Source: UBA3537 sp049889395
GTDB lineage: Bacteria > Bacteroidota > Bacteroidia > Flavobacteriales > Flavobacteriaceae
Length of the DNA: 34,263 nt
Assembly: GCA_049889395.1 (NCBI GenBank)
Contig: JBMHDM010000009.1
Span: 1 to 34,263 of the forward strand
Reading direction: 5' to 3'
In this document: positions 15,025 to 23,462 of the stretch, piece after piece
Layout: each line of letters begins with the position of its first letter
Numbering within the stretch: position 1 is the stretch's first letter
The notes under the pieces: model-generated
Databases searched by the model: none
Seen by the model: the letters and a program-made list of their open reading frames with translations, nothing else
What the model was told of the DNA's origin: nothing
Program-made: the position numbers and the translations under genes

Positions 15025-15399
15025 ATGGAAATTCAAGGAAAAATTAAGTTAATAGGAGAAACCAAAACAGTAGGGGCAAACGGCTTCAGAAAACGCGAAC
15101 TTGTTGTCACCACAGAGGAGCAATACCCCCAACATTTATCTGTTGACTTTGTTCAAGACAAGACCGATTTGTTGGATAATTATCAAGTTGGGCAACAAGT
15201 CAAAGTAGGGATTAACTTGCGTGGACGCGAATGGGTAAGCCCTCAGGGCGAAACCAAACATTTTAATTCAATTCAAGGATGGCGAATTGATAGTTTGCAA
15301 CAGGCCTCAAACACGACCCAGCCACCCGCTCCCCCTATGGAGGCCTTTGAACCAGCCACAGATCTCAAGTCAGAAGAACCAGACGATCTACCGTTTTAA
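15025..15399 (+). CDS. DUF3127 protein with an SSB-like acidic C-terminal tip
   Basis: A 124-residue protein of the DUF3127 family. The N-terminal region (1 to about 92) is beta-rich and looks like a single OB-fold (GKIKLIGETKTVGANGFRKRELVV, then GQQVKVGINLRGREW and the aromatic-containing IQGWRID). A Pro/Thr-rich linker (about 95-112) leads to an acidic tail that ends EEPDDLPF. That ending is very like the DDDIPF tip that single-strand DNA-binding protein uses to recruit partners. The family has no established function as far as I know; the fold and tail comparison are my reading. It is in a close cluster with the flavin reductase-like gene and PPK2 genes. Confidence 0.85.
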   Translation: MEIQGKIKLIGETKTVGANGFRKRELVVTTEEQYPQHLSVDFVQDKTDLLDNYQVGQQVKVGINLRGREWVSPQGETKHFNSIQGWRIDSLQQASNTTQPPAPPMEAFEPATDLKSEEPDDLPF

Positions 15400-15419
15400 T
15401 TTAAAATCACAACCCCAAA

Positions 15420-16274
15420 ATGAGCACTTTATCCAGTTCAGATTTTGAAAAATTTTCCGGAAGCCATGCTTTCAATGAGCTCATACAGTCTAAATTGAGC
15501 GCAAAGGCCTACGGAAAAGTGGCATCAGTAGTTCAATATGAAAGTGAGTTGTTAAAACTACAAGCCGAATTGGTCGATTTGCAGCAATGGATTGCTAAAC
15601 ACAAAAAGCGTGTCTGTGTTATTTTTGAAGGACGTGATGCTGCAGGAAAAGGGGGAGCTATCCGCCGATTTACAGAACATCTAAATCCACGTTCCATGCG
15701 AGTTGTGGCACTTACTAAGCCAACAGAAGCAGAGCAAGGACAATGGTATTTTAGACGCTACATTAAAGAATTACCTGAACCTGGAGAATTGGTCTTCTTC
15801 GATCGCAGTTGGTATAACAGAGCAGTAGTAGAGCCTGTAATGGGATTTTGTACGGATTATCAATACAAAAAATATATGGTCCAGGTTCCGGAATTTGAAC
15901 ATATGCTGTATGAAGATGGTGTAATTATTATTAAATTCTGGTTTTCAATTTCAAAGGATGAACAATTGAGGCGTTTTAATTCAAGATTGTCCAATCCTCT
16001 GAAAGAGTGGAAATTTAGTCCAGTTGACAAAGAAGGACAGAAGCGATGGGACCTCTACACCAAATATAAGGAGCAGATGTTCAGTCAAACGCATACCTCG
16101 TTCAGTCCTTGGATTATTGTTAAGACCAATAACAAAAAAGAAGCGCGATTGGAAAGCATACGCTATGTGCTATCAAGTTTTGAATACGACCGAAAGGGGA
16201 GCTCTAAAACCCCTATTTTGCCGGATCCAAACATCATTCAGCGTTACCATCGTCTAATAAATCAAATGGATTAG
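15420..16274 (+). CDS. Polyphosphate kinase 2 (PPK2), first tandem copy
   Basis: Transfers phosphate between polyphosphate and nucleotides. The 284-residue protein is of the one-domain PPK2 type: Walker A GRDAAGKGG (71-79), the AIRRFTEHLNPR segment, EQGQWYFRRYIKELP, Walker B-like FFDRSWYNRAVVEPVMGFC, and KFWFSISKDEQLRRF, then SPVDKEG and DLYTKYKEQMF. The GRDAAGKGGAIRR form resembles class I PPK2 enzymes, which act on nucleoside diphosphates (polyP + ADP to ATP and the reverse); the class is inferred from motif likeness. It is followed by a second PPK2 after 1 bp. Confidence 0.95.
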   Translation: MSTLSSSDFEKFSGSHAFNELIQSKLSAKAYGKVASVVQYESELLKLQAELVDLQQWIAKHKKRVCVIFEGRDAAGKGGAIRRFTEHLNPRSMRVVALTKPTEAEQGQWYFRRYIKELPEPGELVFFDRSWYNRAVVEPVMGFCTDYQYKKYMVQVPEFEHMLYEDGVIIIKFWFSISKDEQLRRFNSRLSNPLKEWKFSPVDKEGQKRWDLYTKYKEQMFSQTHTSFSPWIIVKTNNKKEARLESIRYVLSSFEYDRKGSSKTPILPDPNIIQRYHRLINQMD

Positions 16275-16275
16275 T

Positions 16276-17058
16276 ATGACCCAAATATCTCCAAAAAATC
16301 TAAAAAAATTAAACTCCAAACGCGGTTTAAAATTATTCTTAAAGGAGGATGATATGACTGTGGCTAAAGCCTTGCGGATATTAAATTATGAAGCCCGACT
16401 AAAGAAATTACAAGAAGAACTCATTAAACTCCAGCAATGGGTGGAAGCCAATGGAGAAAAACTAGTTGTCGTTTTTGAGGGGCGCGATGCGGCAGGTAAA
16501 GGCGGTGCTATACGACGAATCACTCAGCATCTTAATCCTCGGGAATTTAATGTTGTGGCCTTGCCAAAACCAACCCCCGAAGAACAAGGGCAGTGGTATT
16601 TTCAGCGCTACATAAAAAATTTACCTATAAGTGGACAAATTACTTTTTTTGATCGAAGTTGGTATAACCGCGCTGTGGTTGAACCTGTTAATGGATTTTG
16701 TACACCAGAGGAATATAAAATCTTTATGGGGCAGGTTAATAATTTTGAAACAATGTTGGTAGAATCTGGTATCAGGTTGGTAAAATTTTATTTTTCAATT
16801 TCGAAAGATGAACAAGCCCGAAGATTTAAGGATATCAAATCTAGTCCAGTCAAAAAATGGAAGTTTAGCCCCGTAGATCAAACGGCGCTAGAACGTTGGG
16901 AAGATTATACCCACTATAAGAATAAAATGTTTGAACAAACAAATACAAAGATTGCCCCTTGGATTGTGATTAAGGCTAACAGAAAAATGAAAGCCCGCGT
17001 TGAGGTTATTCAAAAACTCTTGGAAATCGTGCCCTACAAAGATGCTACTTCATCGTAG
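16276..17058 (+). CDS. Polyphosphate kinase 2 (PPK2), second tandem copy
   Basis: A second polyphosphate:nucleotide phosphotransferase, 260 residues, clearly paralogous to the gene before it. It has Walker A GRDAAGKGG (69-77), QGQWYFQRYIKNLP, FFDRSWYNRAVVEPVNGFC, KFYFSISKDEQARRF and SPVDQTALERWEDYTHYKNKMF. The start ATG is 1 bp after the stop of the first copy, so the pair is co-translated and may form mixed oligomers or have different nucleotide or chain-direction preferences. Its last 25 bp overlap the 3' end of the convergent tag gene. Confidence 0.95.
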   Translation: MTQISPKNLKKLNSKRGLKLFLKEDDMTVAKALRILNYEARLKKLQEELIKLQQWVEANGEKLVVVFEGRDAAGKGGAIRRITQHLNPREFNVVALPKPTPEEQGQWYFQRYIKNLPISGQITFFDRSWYNRAVVEPVNGFCTPEEYKIFMGQVNNFETMLVESGIRLVKFYFSISKDEQARRFKDIKSSPVKKWKFSPVDQTALERWEDYTHYKNKMFEQTNTKIAPWIVIKANRKMKARVEVIQKLLEIVPYKDATSS

Positions 17059-17609
17059 CGAAAGCAACTCGTTTCGTGGTCGTTAACCATTCCTGCAGCT
17101 TGCATATGGGCATAAACCACCGTCCTTCCCACAAATTTAAATCCACGTTTTTTTAAATCCATACTAATGGTGTCACTTAAAGGCGTATTAGCGGGAAGTT
17201 GATTGTAATTTGAAATTTGATTTTTTATCGGTTTACCATTTACAAACCGCCAAATATAGTCACTAAAATTTCCAAATTCTTCTCGAACTTTCAAGAAAGC
17301 TTGTGCATTTGTTATGGCCGCTTTTATTTTTAGTCTATTTCGAATAATTCCTTTATTTTGAATCAATTCTTGAAACTTTATGTCATTGTATTGGGCAATT
17401 TTGTTGTAATCAAAATGATCAAATGCTGTTCTAAAATTTTCTCGTTTTTTCAGAACAGTAATCCAACTTAGACCTGCCTGAAAGGTTTCAAGAATCAGAA
17501 ATTCAAATAGTTTTTGATCATCATAAAGCGGAACACCCCACTCTGTATCGTGGTATTTTTCGTACAAGGCATCACCCTCACACCATCCGCAACGTTGTAT
17601 TGTTTTCAT
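17034..17609 (-). CDS. tag: DNA-3-methyladenine glycosylase I
   Basis: Removes 3-methyladenine from alkylated DNA as the first step of base excision repair. The 191-residue protein starts RCGWCEGDALYEKYHDTEWGVP and contains FEFLILETFQAGLSW, KAAITNAQAF and the C-terminal HMQAAGMVNDHETSCFRY. The zinc ligands of the Tag family (Cys and His near the N-terminus, His and Cys in NDHETSC) are present. It is the last gene of the ftsX-uppP-truB operon, overlapping truB by 4 bp, and its 3' end overlaps the convergent second PPK2 gene by 25 bp. Confidence 0.96.
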   Translation of the reverse strand: MKTIQRCGWCEGDALYEKYHDTEWGVPLYDDQKLFEFLILETFQAGLSWITVLKKRENFRTAFDHFDYNKIAQYNDIKFQELIQNKGIIRNRLKIKAAITNAQAFLKVREEFGNFSDYIWRFVNGKPIKNQISNYNQLPANTPLSDTISMDLKKRGFKFVGRTVVYAHMQAAGMVNDHETSCFRYDEVASL

Positions 17610-18298
17610 GAGGTTAAGTTCTCAATAAAAGTTTCAATGGATATGGCATCTTCAACAGAACAATCGCCAATTTTTGTTCGTCGTAGTTCAGAGAGATGAG
17701 CACCACAGTTTAGGGCTTTTCCAAAATCATGGGCTAAAGAACGAATATAAGTTCCTTTGCTACAACGGACTTCAAAGTTTATTTTCAGGTTGTCTATGCG
17801 GGTTATTTTAAATTCTTCTATTTGAATCTTTCTTGGTTCAACAGCAACTGAGACACCAGCTCTTGCCAATTCGTATAGTCGTTTACCATCTTTTTTTAGA
17901 GCTGAAAAAATTGGAGGATATTGACTAATTTCTCCAATGAAATGTTTGGTTGCTTGATAAATTAAATCCGCTGTGATGTGTGAAGTCGAGAAGGTCGCAT
18001 CGATTGGAGTTTCTAAATCAAACGATGGTGTGGTACTTCCCAAAGTGATGGTTCCAGTATAGGTTTTGACTTGCCCTTGATAACCCTGAATTTGTTTGGT
18101 CATTTTTCCAGTACATATTATGAGCAGTCCTGTGGCAAGTGGATCTAGGGTACCTGCGTGGCCAACTTTAATTTTTTTAATATTAAATCGTTTTTTTACA
18201 TGCCATCGGATTTTGTTAACCACTTGAAATGAGGTCCATTCTAGGGGTTTATCAATCAAAACCAGTTGCCCATTTTTAAAATCTTCAAGAGTTTTCAT
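17606..18298 (-). CDS. truB: tRNA pseudouridine(55) synthase
   Basis: Makes pseudouridine at position 55 in the T-loop of tRNAs. The 230-residue protein has the N-terminal LIDKPLEWTSFQVVNKIR, the catalytic segment GHAGTLDPLATGLL (nucleophile D52), the conserved KTYTGTITLG and CSKGTYIRSLAHDFG. It is at the short end of the family because the C-terminal PUA domain is missing, which is common in Bacteroidota. It lies 3 bp after uppP and overlaps tag by 4 bp, in a minus-strand operon. Confidence 0.97.
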   Translation of the reverse strand: MKTLEDFKNGQLVLIDKPLEWTSFQVVNKIRWHVKKRFNIKKIKVGHAGTLDPLATGLLIICTGKMTKQIQGYQGQVKTYTGTITLGSTTPSFDLETPIDATFSTSHITADLIYQATKHFIGEISQYPPIFSALKKDGKRLYELARAGVSVAVEPRKIQIEEFKITRIDNLKINFEVRCSKGTYIRSLAHDFGKALNCGAHLSELRRTKIGDCSVEDAISIETFIENLTS

Positions 18299-18301
18299 GA
18301 T

Positions 18302-19093
18302 TTAAACCACAGTTGATAGTATTGCTACAATTCCAATTAAAGTACAGTATAACGCAAAGTATTTTAGTTGACTGTTTTTGACCAATTTGATCATCCACGT
18401 ACAAGCTATAAGTCCTGAGAAAAAGGCTGCAAGGAATCCAATACAGAGTGGAACAAAGTTGGTGCTGTCGTAGGTCAAATCACCGCTAATGAGGTCTTTA
18501 AAAATTTTCCCAAAAATCAATGGAATAACCATCAAAAATGAAAACCTAGCCGCTTTAGTTTTGTCAATTCCTAACAAAACCGCTGTCGATATCGTGGCAC
18601 CAGATCTAGAAATACCGGGTAGGATTGCAATGGCTTGAGCTAATCCAATGGTGAAAGCACTTTTTGAAGAGACTTGTTTCGTTGTGTTTTTGGCTCTATC
18701 GGCCAGTAGTAATAACAAGCCCGTCACGATAAGCATTACTCCCACAAATGTAATATTGTCTGTGAATAAAGATTCTATTTCGGATTCAAAAAACAGGCCA
18801 ATGCCAACTGCAGGAATCATCGAAATAAGTATATTGATTCCAAAAGTAGTTTCAGTGTTTGAGCGGAATTTCAGTAATGATCCAATAAGATGAAAGATGT
18901 CTTTTCTAAAAACAACTATGGTGCTTAAAGCCGTAGCAAAATGTACAACGACGGTAAAAATTAAACTTTCTTTTGTCAGAAGACGATCGCCCAACACAGC
19001 TTTACCTAACTCTAAGTGGCCACTTGATGATACGGGTAAAAATTCTGTAAGCCCTTGAATTAGCCCTAAAATTAAACTGTCAAGAAAATCCAT
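18302..19093 (-). CDS. uppP: Undecaprenyl-diphosphatase
   Basis: Dephosphorylates undecaprenyl diphosphate to recycle the lipid carrier for peptidoglycan and other envelope polymers; it can confer bacitracin tolerance. The 263-residue polytopic membrane protein (about eight helices) has the family motifs GLTEFLPVSSSGHL (residues 14-27) and AILPGISRSGATIS, which hold the catalytic residues. It directly follows the DUF3098 gene (no gap) and precedes truB by 3 bp. Confidence 0.97.
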   Translation of the reverse strand: MDFLDSLILGLIQGLTEFLPVSSSGHLELGKAVLGDRLLTKESLIFTVVVHFATALSTIVVFRKDIFHLIGSLLKFRSNTETTFGINILISMIPAVGIGLFFESEIESLFTDNITFVGVMLIVTGLLLLLADRAKNTTKQVSSKSAFTIGLAQAIAILPGISRSGATISTAVLLGIDKTKAARFSFLMVIPLIFGKIFKDLISGDLTYDSTNFVPLCIGFLAAFFSGLIACTWMIKLVKNSQLKYFALYCTLIGIVAILSTVV

Positions 19094-19345
19094 TTACTTT
19101 TTTGGTTTGAGTAAAATGGCATAAACTTGAATTCCAAATCCGATGAGTATTAGTGTTGGCGCTATACGAATTCTTCGGCTGCTAAAAATAGCGTCACTAA
19201 AAATATTAGGATCATCAGAACCACCACCAGTCATCAATATAAATCCAATCGTAATAAAGGCCAATCCTATGAACATCCAGTGGTAATTTTTCTTATTGAA
19301 TATAAGTTGGCGTTTATTGGCTTCTTTTTGTTTTTTTTCTCCCAT
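19094..19345 (-). CDS. DUF3098 small membrane protein
   Basis: An 83-residue inner-membrane protein of the Bacteroidota family DUF3098, function unknown. It has a basic N-terminus (KKQKEANKRQ), a first helix (WMFIGLAFITIGFILMTGG, about 24-42), the conserved DDPNIFSDAIFSSRRIRIAP loop and a second helix (TLILIGFGIQVYAILL). It lies between the ftsX region and uppP, a neighbourhood I recognise as common in flavobacteria, which suggests an envelope or division-linked role. Confidence 0.9.
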   Translation of the reverse strand: MGEKKQKEANKRQLIFNKKNYHWMFIGLAFITIGFILMTGGGSDDPNIFSDAIFSSRRIRIAPTLILIGFGIQVYAILLKPKK

Positions 19346-19348
19346 AGC

Positions 19349-19675
19349 TTAATCAAATTCTGTGAAAAGTGTGTCATTTTTTATTTCGATTTGAGCAATA
19401 TGTTCGCTGGTTCCAATCCAAAATGTTGGAAGATGTAATCGAACGGTTTGTTTGGTGACCAGTTTTTTTAAGGTGTCAATATTAAGGCCACGCTCTAATC
19501 CTCTGTTGATATAATAATGATCACCACGATTGTCATCAAAAATAATATCAAAACTTGTACCCTCCCTGACTTGAGAAATGTAAGTCTTGATAATAGTACA
19601 TTCTTCAGGCTTAGGATCTTGAATGACACAGCCCATATAAAGTAGTCCAGTTAGCAAGACTATTGTTTTTGTCAT
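19349..19675 (-). CDS. Small putative lipoprotein of unknown function
   Basis: A 108-residue protein I do not recognise. It has a lipoprotein signal (TIVLLTGLLYMGC, lipid-attachable Cys at 16) and a mature part of about 92 residues with predicted beta strands (TSFDIIFDDNRGDHYYINRG, VRLHLPTFWIGTSEHIAQI). It is inserted between ftsX (7 bp upstream) and the DUF3098 gene (3 bp downstream), so it is part of the same transcript. No catalytic motif is visible. Confidence 0.72.
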   Translation of the reverse strand: MTKTIVLLTGLLYMGCVIQDPKPEECTIIKTYISQVREGTSFDIIFDDNRGDHYYINRGLERGLNIDTLKKLVTKQTVRLHLPTFWIGTSEHIAQIEIKNDTLFTEFD

Positions 19676-19682
19676 TTTTTGA

Positions 19683-20558
19683 TTAATAGAGTTGATCAGT
19701 TTTTAAATTTAAAAACCGTTGAGTAGCCAAAAAAGTGCTAGTCCCCGTAATTAAAACGCCAGTCATAATGACTACTACGAATAGCCCCCCTAACACTACA
19801 GGTTGCTGTGTCAATTGAAGTTCTGGAAAGGAAGAGTTTATGTAGTACAACAAAATCAAACTGCCCCCAATAGCCAATATAGATCCAAGAAATCCCAATT
19901 GAATATTGTTCCAAATGAATGGTTTCCGTATAAATTGTTTGGTTGCTCCCACCATTTGCATAGTTTTTATAGAAAATCGTTTCGAGAATATTGCTAGACG
20001 AATAGAGCTATTTATAAGAAGGATTGCAATAAGCGTAAAGATGCCGCTGATAATTAAAATCCAAAAGCTAATTCGCTTAACATTGCTATTCATAATTTTA
20101 ACCAAATCTTTATCGTATTTCACGTCTTCCACAAAGTTTTTTTCTAGTGCTTTTTCTGAAATACTATCCAGTCTTTTGGTGGTAACATAATCTGCCAAGA
20201 GGTTCACTTCAATGGAATTTTTAAGAGGATTATATCCCACTTCGTCTAAAAAGTCCTCTCCATATTCCGATTTCATAAAGTTGGCAGCCTCATCTTTAGA
20301 GATAAATTGTGTTTGCTTGACATAATTAGCAAGAGCTAAACTATTTTTGAGTTGTGTCATTTCAATTGGCTTTGTTGAATCCTCTAAATAAATGGTCAGG
20401 ACTACCTTTTCTTTAAACTCATCTGAAATGAATTTAGCATTAATGACTAAAATCCCCAAAATACTCAACAAAAAAAGAACCAATGCAATGCTAATGACAA
20501 CCGAAAAATAGGAAGAAATCAATCGGCGTTTTTGGTGTTTTTCAAATGCGGTTCCCAT
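19683..20558 (-). CDS. ftsX: Cell division protein FtsX
   Basis: The membrane component of the FtsEX complex, which controls peptidoglycan hydrolases at the septum. I chose the ATG at 20556-20558 (292 residues), which gives the usual start MGTAFEKHQKRRLISSY; an in-frame ATG at 20618 would add 20 atypical residues and reach into the leuS promoter. A first helix is followed by a periplasmic domain (EKVVLTIYLEDSTKP, FISKDEAANFM, PLKNSIEVNL) and three further helices with the MQMVGATKQFIRKPF loop. No ftsE lies next to it here. Confidence 0.94.
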   Translation of the reverse strand: MGTAFEKHQKRRLISSYFSVVISIALVLFLLSILGILVINAKFISDEFKEKVVLTIYLEDSTKPIEMTQLKNSLALANYVKQTQFISKDEAANFMKSEYGEDFLDEVGYNPLKNSIEVNLLADYVTTKRLDSISEKALEKNFVEDVKYDKDLVKIMNSNVKRISFWILIISGIFTLIAILLINSSIRLAIFSKRFSIKTMQMVGATKQFIRKPFIWNNIQLGFLGSILAIGGSLILLYYINSSFPELQLTQQPVVLGGLFVVVIMTGVLITGTSTFLATQRFLNLKTDQLY

Positions 20559-20607
20559 AGATAATAGCTTACTATCGTAAAAATATAAAACTTCCTCAAA
20601 TAAAATG

Positions 20608-20615
20608 TAAATTTG
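20608..20615 (+). promoter_or_regulatory. Candidate -7 box of leuS
   Basis: TAAATTTG matches TANNTTTG, 20 bp upstream of the leuS ATG, in the 77-bp gap between divergent ftsX and leuS. The upstream TTTG box is not clear. Confidence 0.5.
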
Positions 20616-20635
20616 CAATCAATAAAGTTGTAAAC

Positions 20636-23452
20636 ATGACATACAATTTCAAAGCGATTGAAGCAAAATGGCAAAAATATTGGGCAGAACATGAAACATT
20701 TCGGGCCAGTAACGATTCAAAATCTCCCAAATATTATGTATTAGATATGTTTCCCTACCCTAGTGGTGCAGGGCTACATGTGGGTCATCCGTTGGGATAC
20801 ATTGCCTCAGATATTTATGCTCGATACAAACGCCACAAAGGGTTCAATGTTTTACATCCACAAGGATATGATAGTTTTGGTCTGCCAGCAGAGCAATATG
20901 CCATTCAAACAGGTCAACATCCAGCCATAACTACGGCGGAAAACATAAAAACTTATCGCCGTCAGCTTGATCAAATCGGATTCTCATTTGATTGGAGTCG
21001 TGAAGTCAGGACGTCTAATCCAGATTATTATAAATGGACGCAATGGATATTTATTCAATTGTTCAATTCCTGGTATGACATTGAGCAAGATAAAGCACGT
21101 TCCATTTCCGATCTTGTAGCCATTTTTACAAATGAAGGTAATTTCACTATCAAAGCAGTTTGCGACGAGGACACACCTGTATTTTCAGCTGCTGATTGGG
21201 ATGGATTTTCTGACATCAAACAACAACAAATTTTATTAAAGTACAGACTAACTTATTTGGCTGAGACCGAAGTAAACTGGTGTCCAGAGCTTGGCACTGT
21301 TTTAGCTAATGACGAAATCTTAAACGGTGTTTCTGAGAGAGGTGGTTTTCCTGTAATCAGGAAAAAAATGACACAATGGTGTATGCGTATTTCAGCTTAT
21401 GCCGAGCGACTACTATCGGGTCTAGAATCAATAGATTGGACCGATGCTCTAAAAGAAAGTCAACGCAACTGGATCGGCAAGTCCGTTGGCGCTTCAGTCC
21501 GATTTCGGATTATTAATCATGATGCTGAAATTGAAGTCTTTACTACAAGACCAGACACCATTTTTGGAGTGTCCTTCATGACCCTTGCGCCCGAACATGA
21601 ATTGGTGAGTCAGCTTACCACTCCAGAGCAAAAATCAAAAGTTGAAGCTTATATTTTGGCTACATCCAAACGAAGCGAGCGAGATAGAATGGCCGATGTT
21701 AAAACCATCTCTGGTGTATTTACGGGGGCCTATGTCGAGCACCCCTTCACAAACGAGCCTATTCCGATATGGATCGGAGATTATGTACTGGCAGGTTACG
21801 GAACAGGTGCCGTGATGGCAGTTCCTTGTGGTGATCAAAGAGATTATGATTTTGCGAAACATTTTGATCTTCCTATTCCAAACATCTTTAAAGATGTTGA
21901 TATTTCTGAAGCAGCCCATACAGATAAAACACAGGCAATCCTTGCCAATAGTCAGTTTTTGAGCGACTTAGATTTTAAAACCGCAACAAAAAGCGTCATT
22001 GCAGCCCTCGAAGACATTCAGCAGGGGCAAGGAAAAGTGAATTATCGGTTGAGAGATGCTGTGTTTTCAAGGCAACGATACTGGGGAGAACCTTTTCCAG
22101 TATATTATGTGAATGGTTTGCCTCAAATGATCGATCAAAAACATTTACCAATCACATTGCCTGAGGTTGAAAAATATTTACCCACCGAAACAGGTGAACC
22201 GCCGTTGGGCCGTGCCGAATTTTGGGCTTGGGATAGTTGTCAAAATACTGTTGTTCATAACGACAAAATTGATCACAAAACGGTATTTCCTTTAGAATTA
22301 AATACAATGCCAGGCTGGGCTGGAAGTTCTTGGTATTTTAACCGCTATATGGATCCTCACAATCAAAATGACTTTGCCAGTCAAAAATCCCTAAATTATT
22401 GGAAACAAGTTGATCTGTATATTGGTGGGAGTGAGCATGCGACAGGGCATTTGCTCTACGCACGGTTCTGGCAAAAATTCTTGTTTGATCGAGGCTATGT
22501 TCCAGTAGATGAGTTTGCCAAAAAACTCATTAATCAAGGTATGATATTGGGCACTAGTGCTTTTGTAGCAAGAATTGAGGGAACTAATACATTTGTTTCA
22601 TTAGATAAAATATCTGATCAAAAGGTACAATTCATCCATGTTGATGTGAGTTATGTTAATGCTTCAGATGAGTTAGATCTAGAGGCTTTTAAAAATTGGA
22701 GAACCGAATTTTCTTCAGCCAAGTTTATAACGTCTGATGACGGTGCAGTTAAATTAAAAAGAGAGGTTGAAAAAATGTCAAAATCCAAATACAATGTGGT
22801 GAACCCAGATGCGATTTGTGAGACCTACGGTGCCGATGCGCTACGATTGTACGAAATGTTCTTGGGACCGTTGGACCAATACAAGCCATGGAATACGGCG
22901 GGCATTTCAGGGGTGTTTAATTTCTTGAAAAAATTATGGAAATTGTATCTGAGTGAAGATGATCTAAAGGTCTCCAACGAAGCACCGTCAAAAGAATCTT
23001 TGAAGACGCTTCATAAAACAATTAAAAAGGTCACTGAGGATATTGAACAATTTTCATTTAACACTTCAGTATCTAACTTTATGATTGCAGTCAATGAATT
23101 AACTGTACAAAAGTGTACAAGTCGTGATGTCTTGGAGCCATTATTAGTTTTGATTTCTCCTTATGCTCCACATATCGCTGAAGAATTATGGCAGAAATTG
23201 GGCCATCAGACTTCAATTTCGACAGCAAATTTTCCAGAATTTGACCCCAAACATTTAGTTGAAAATTCTAAAAACTATCCGATTTCATTTAATGGCAAAA
23301 TGCGTTTTACTTTGGAATTGCCTTTAGATTTAAGCAAAAAAGATATTGAAAAAAGAGTTATGGCACACGATAAAACGATTGCTCAACTTGAAGGTCGAAT
23401 TCCAAAAAAGGTAATTGTTGTCCCTGGAAAAATTGTTAACATTGTTGGGTAA
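20636..23452 (+). CDS. leuS: Leucine--tRNA ligase
   Basis: A class I aminoacyl-tRNA synthetase that charges tRNA-Leu. The 938-residue protein has the HIGH-type motif HVGH (48-51), the CP1 editing domain with TTRPDTIFGV, the WYFNRYMDPHN segment and KMSKS (713-717). It is longer than the common 860-880: extra segments include an acidic stretch around residues 155-200 (TNEGNFTIKAVCDEDTPVF) and one before KMSKS (about 640-705). Such insertions occur in Bacteroidota LeuRS to my knowledge. The start was set by MTYNFKAIEAKWQKYW. A tRNA-Leu(UAG) gene lies about 10 kb away. Confidence 0.97.
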   Translation: MTYNFKAIEAKWQKYWAEHETFRASNDSKSPKYYVLDMFPYPSGAGLHVGHPLGYIASDIYARYKRHKGFNVLHPQGYDSFGLPAEQYAIQTGQHPAITTAENIKTYRRQLDQIGFSFDWSREVRTSNPDYYKWTQWIFIQLFNSWYDIEQDKARSISDLVAIFTNEGNFTIKAVCDEDTPVFSAADWDGFSDIKQQQILLKYRLTYLAETEVNWCPELGTVLANDEILNGVSERGGFPVIRKKMTQWCMRISAYAERLLSGLESIDWTDALKESQRNWIGKSVGASVRFRIINHDAEIEVFTTRPDTIFGVSFMTLAPEHELVSQLTTPEQKSKVEAYILATSKRSERDRMADVKTISGVFTGAYVEHPFTNEPIPIWIGDYVLAGYGTGAVMAVPCGDQRDYDFAKHFDLPIPNIFKDVDISEAAHTDKTQAILANSQFLSDLDFKTATKSVIAALEDIQQGQGKVNYRLRDAVFSRQRYWGEPFPVYYVNGLPQMIDQKHLPITLPEVEKYLPTETGEPPLGRAEFWAWDSCQNTVVHNDKIDHKTVFPLELNTMPGWAGSSWYFNRYMDPHNQNDFASQKSLNYWKQVDLYIGGSEHATGHLLYARFWQKFLFDRGYVPVDEFAKKLINQGMILGTSAFVARIEGTNTFVSLDKISDQKVQFIHVDVSYVNASDELDLEAFKNWRTEFSSAKFITSDDGAVKLKREVEKMSKSKYNVVNPDAICETYGADALRLYEMFLGPLDQYKPWNTAGISGVFNFLKKLWKLYLSEDDLKVSNEAPSKESLKTLHKTIKKVTEDIEQFSFNTSVSNFMIAVNELTVQKCTSRDVLEPLLVLISPYAPHIAEELWQKLGHQTSISTANFPEFDPKHLVENSKNYPISFNGKMRFTLELPLDLSKKDIEKRVMAHDKTIAQLEGRIPKKVIVVPGKIVNIVG

Positions 23453-23462
23453 TGTAGATTTC

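Noticed and set aside
20559..20618. A longer start for ftsX at 20618
   Set aside because: The added 20 residues are unlike FtsX N-termini and would overlap the leuS -7 box.
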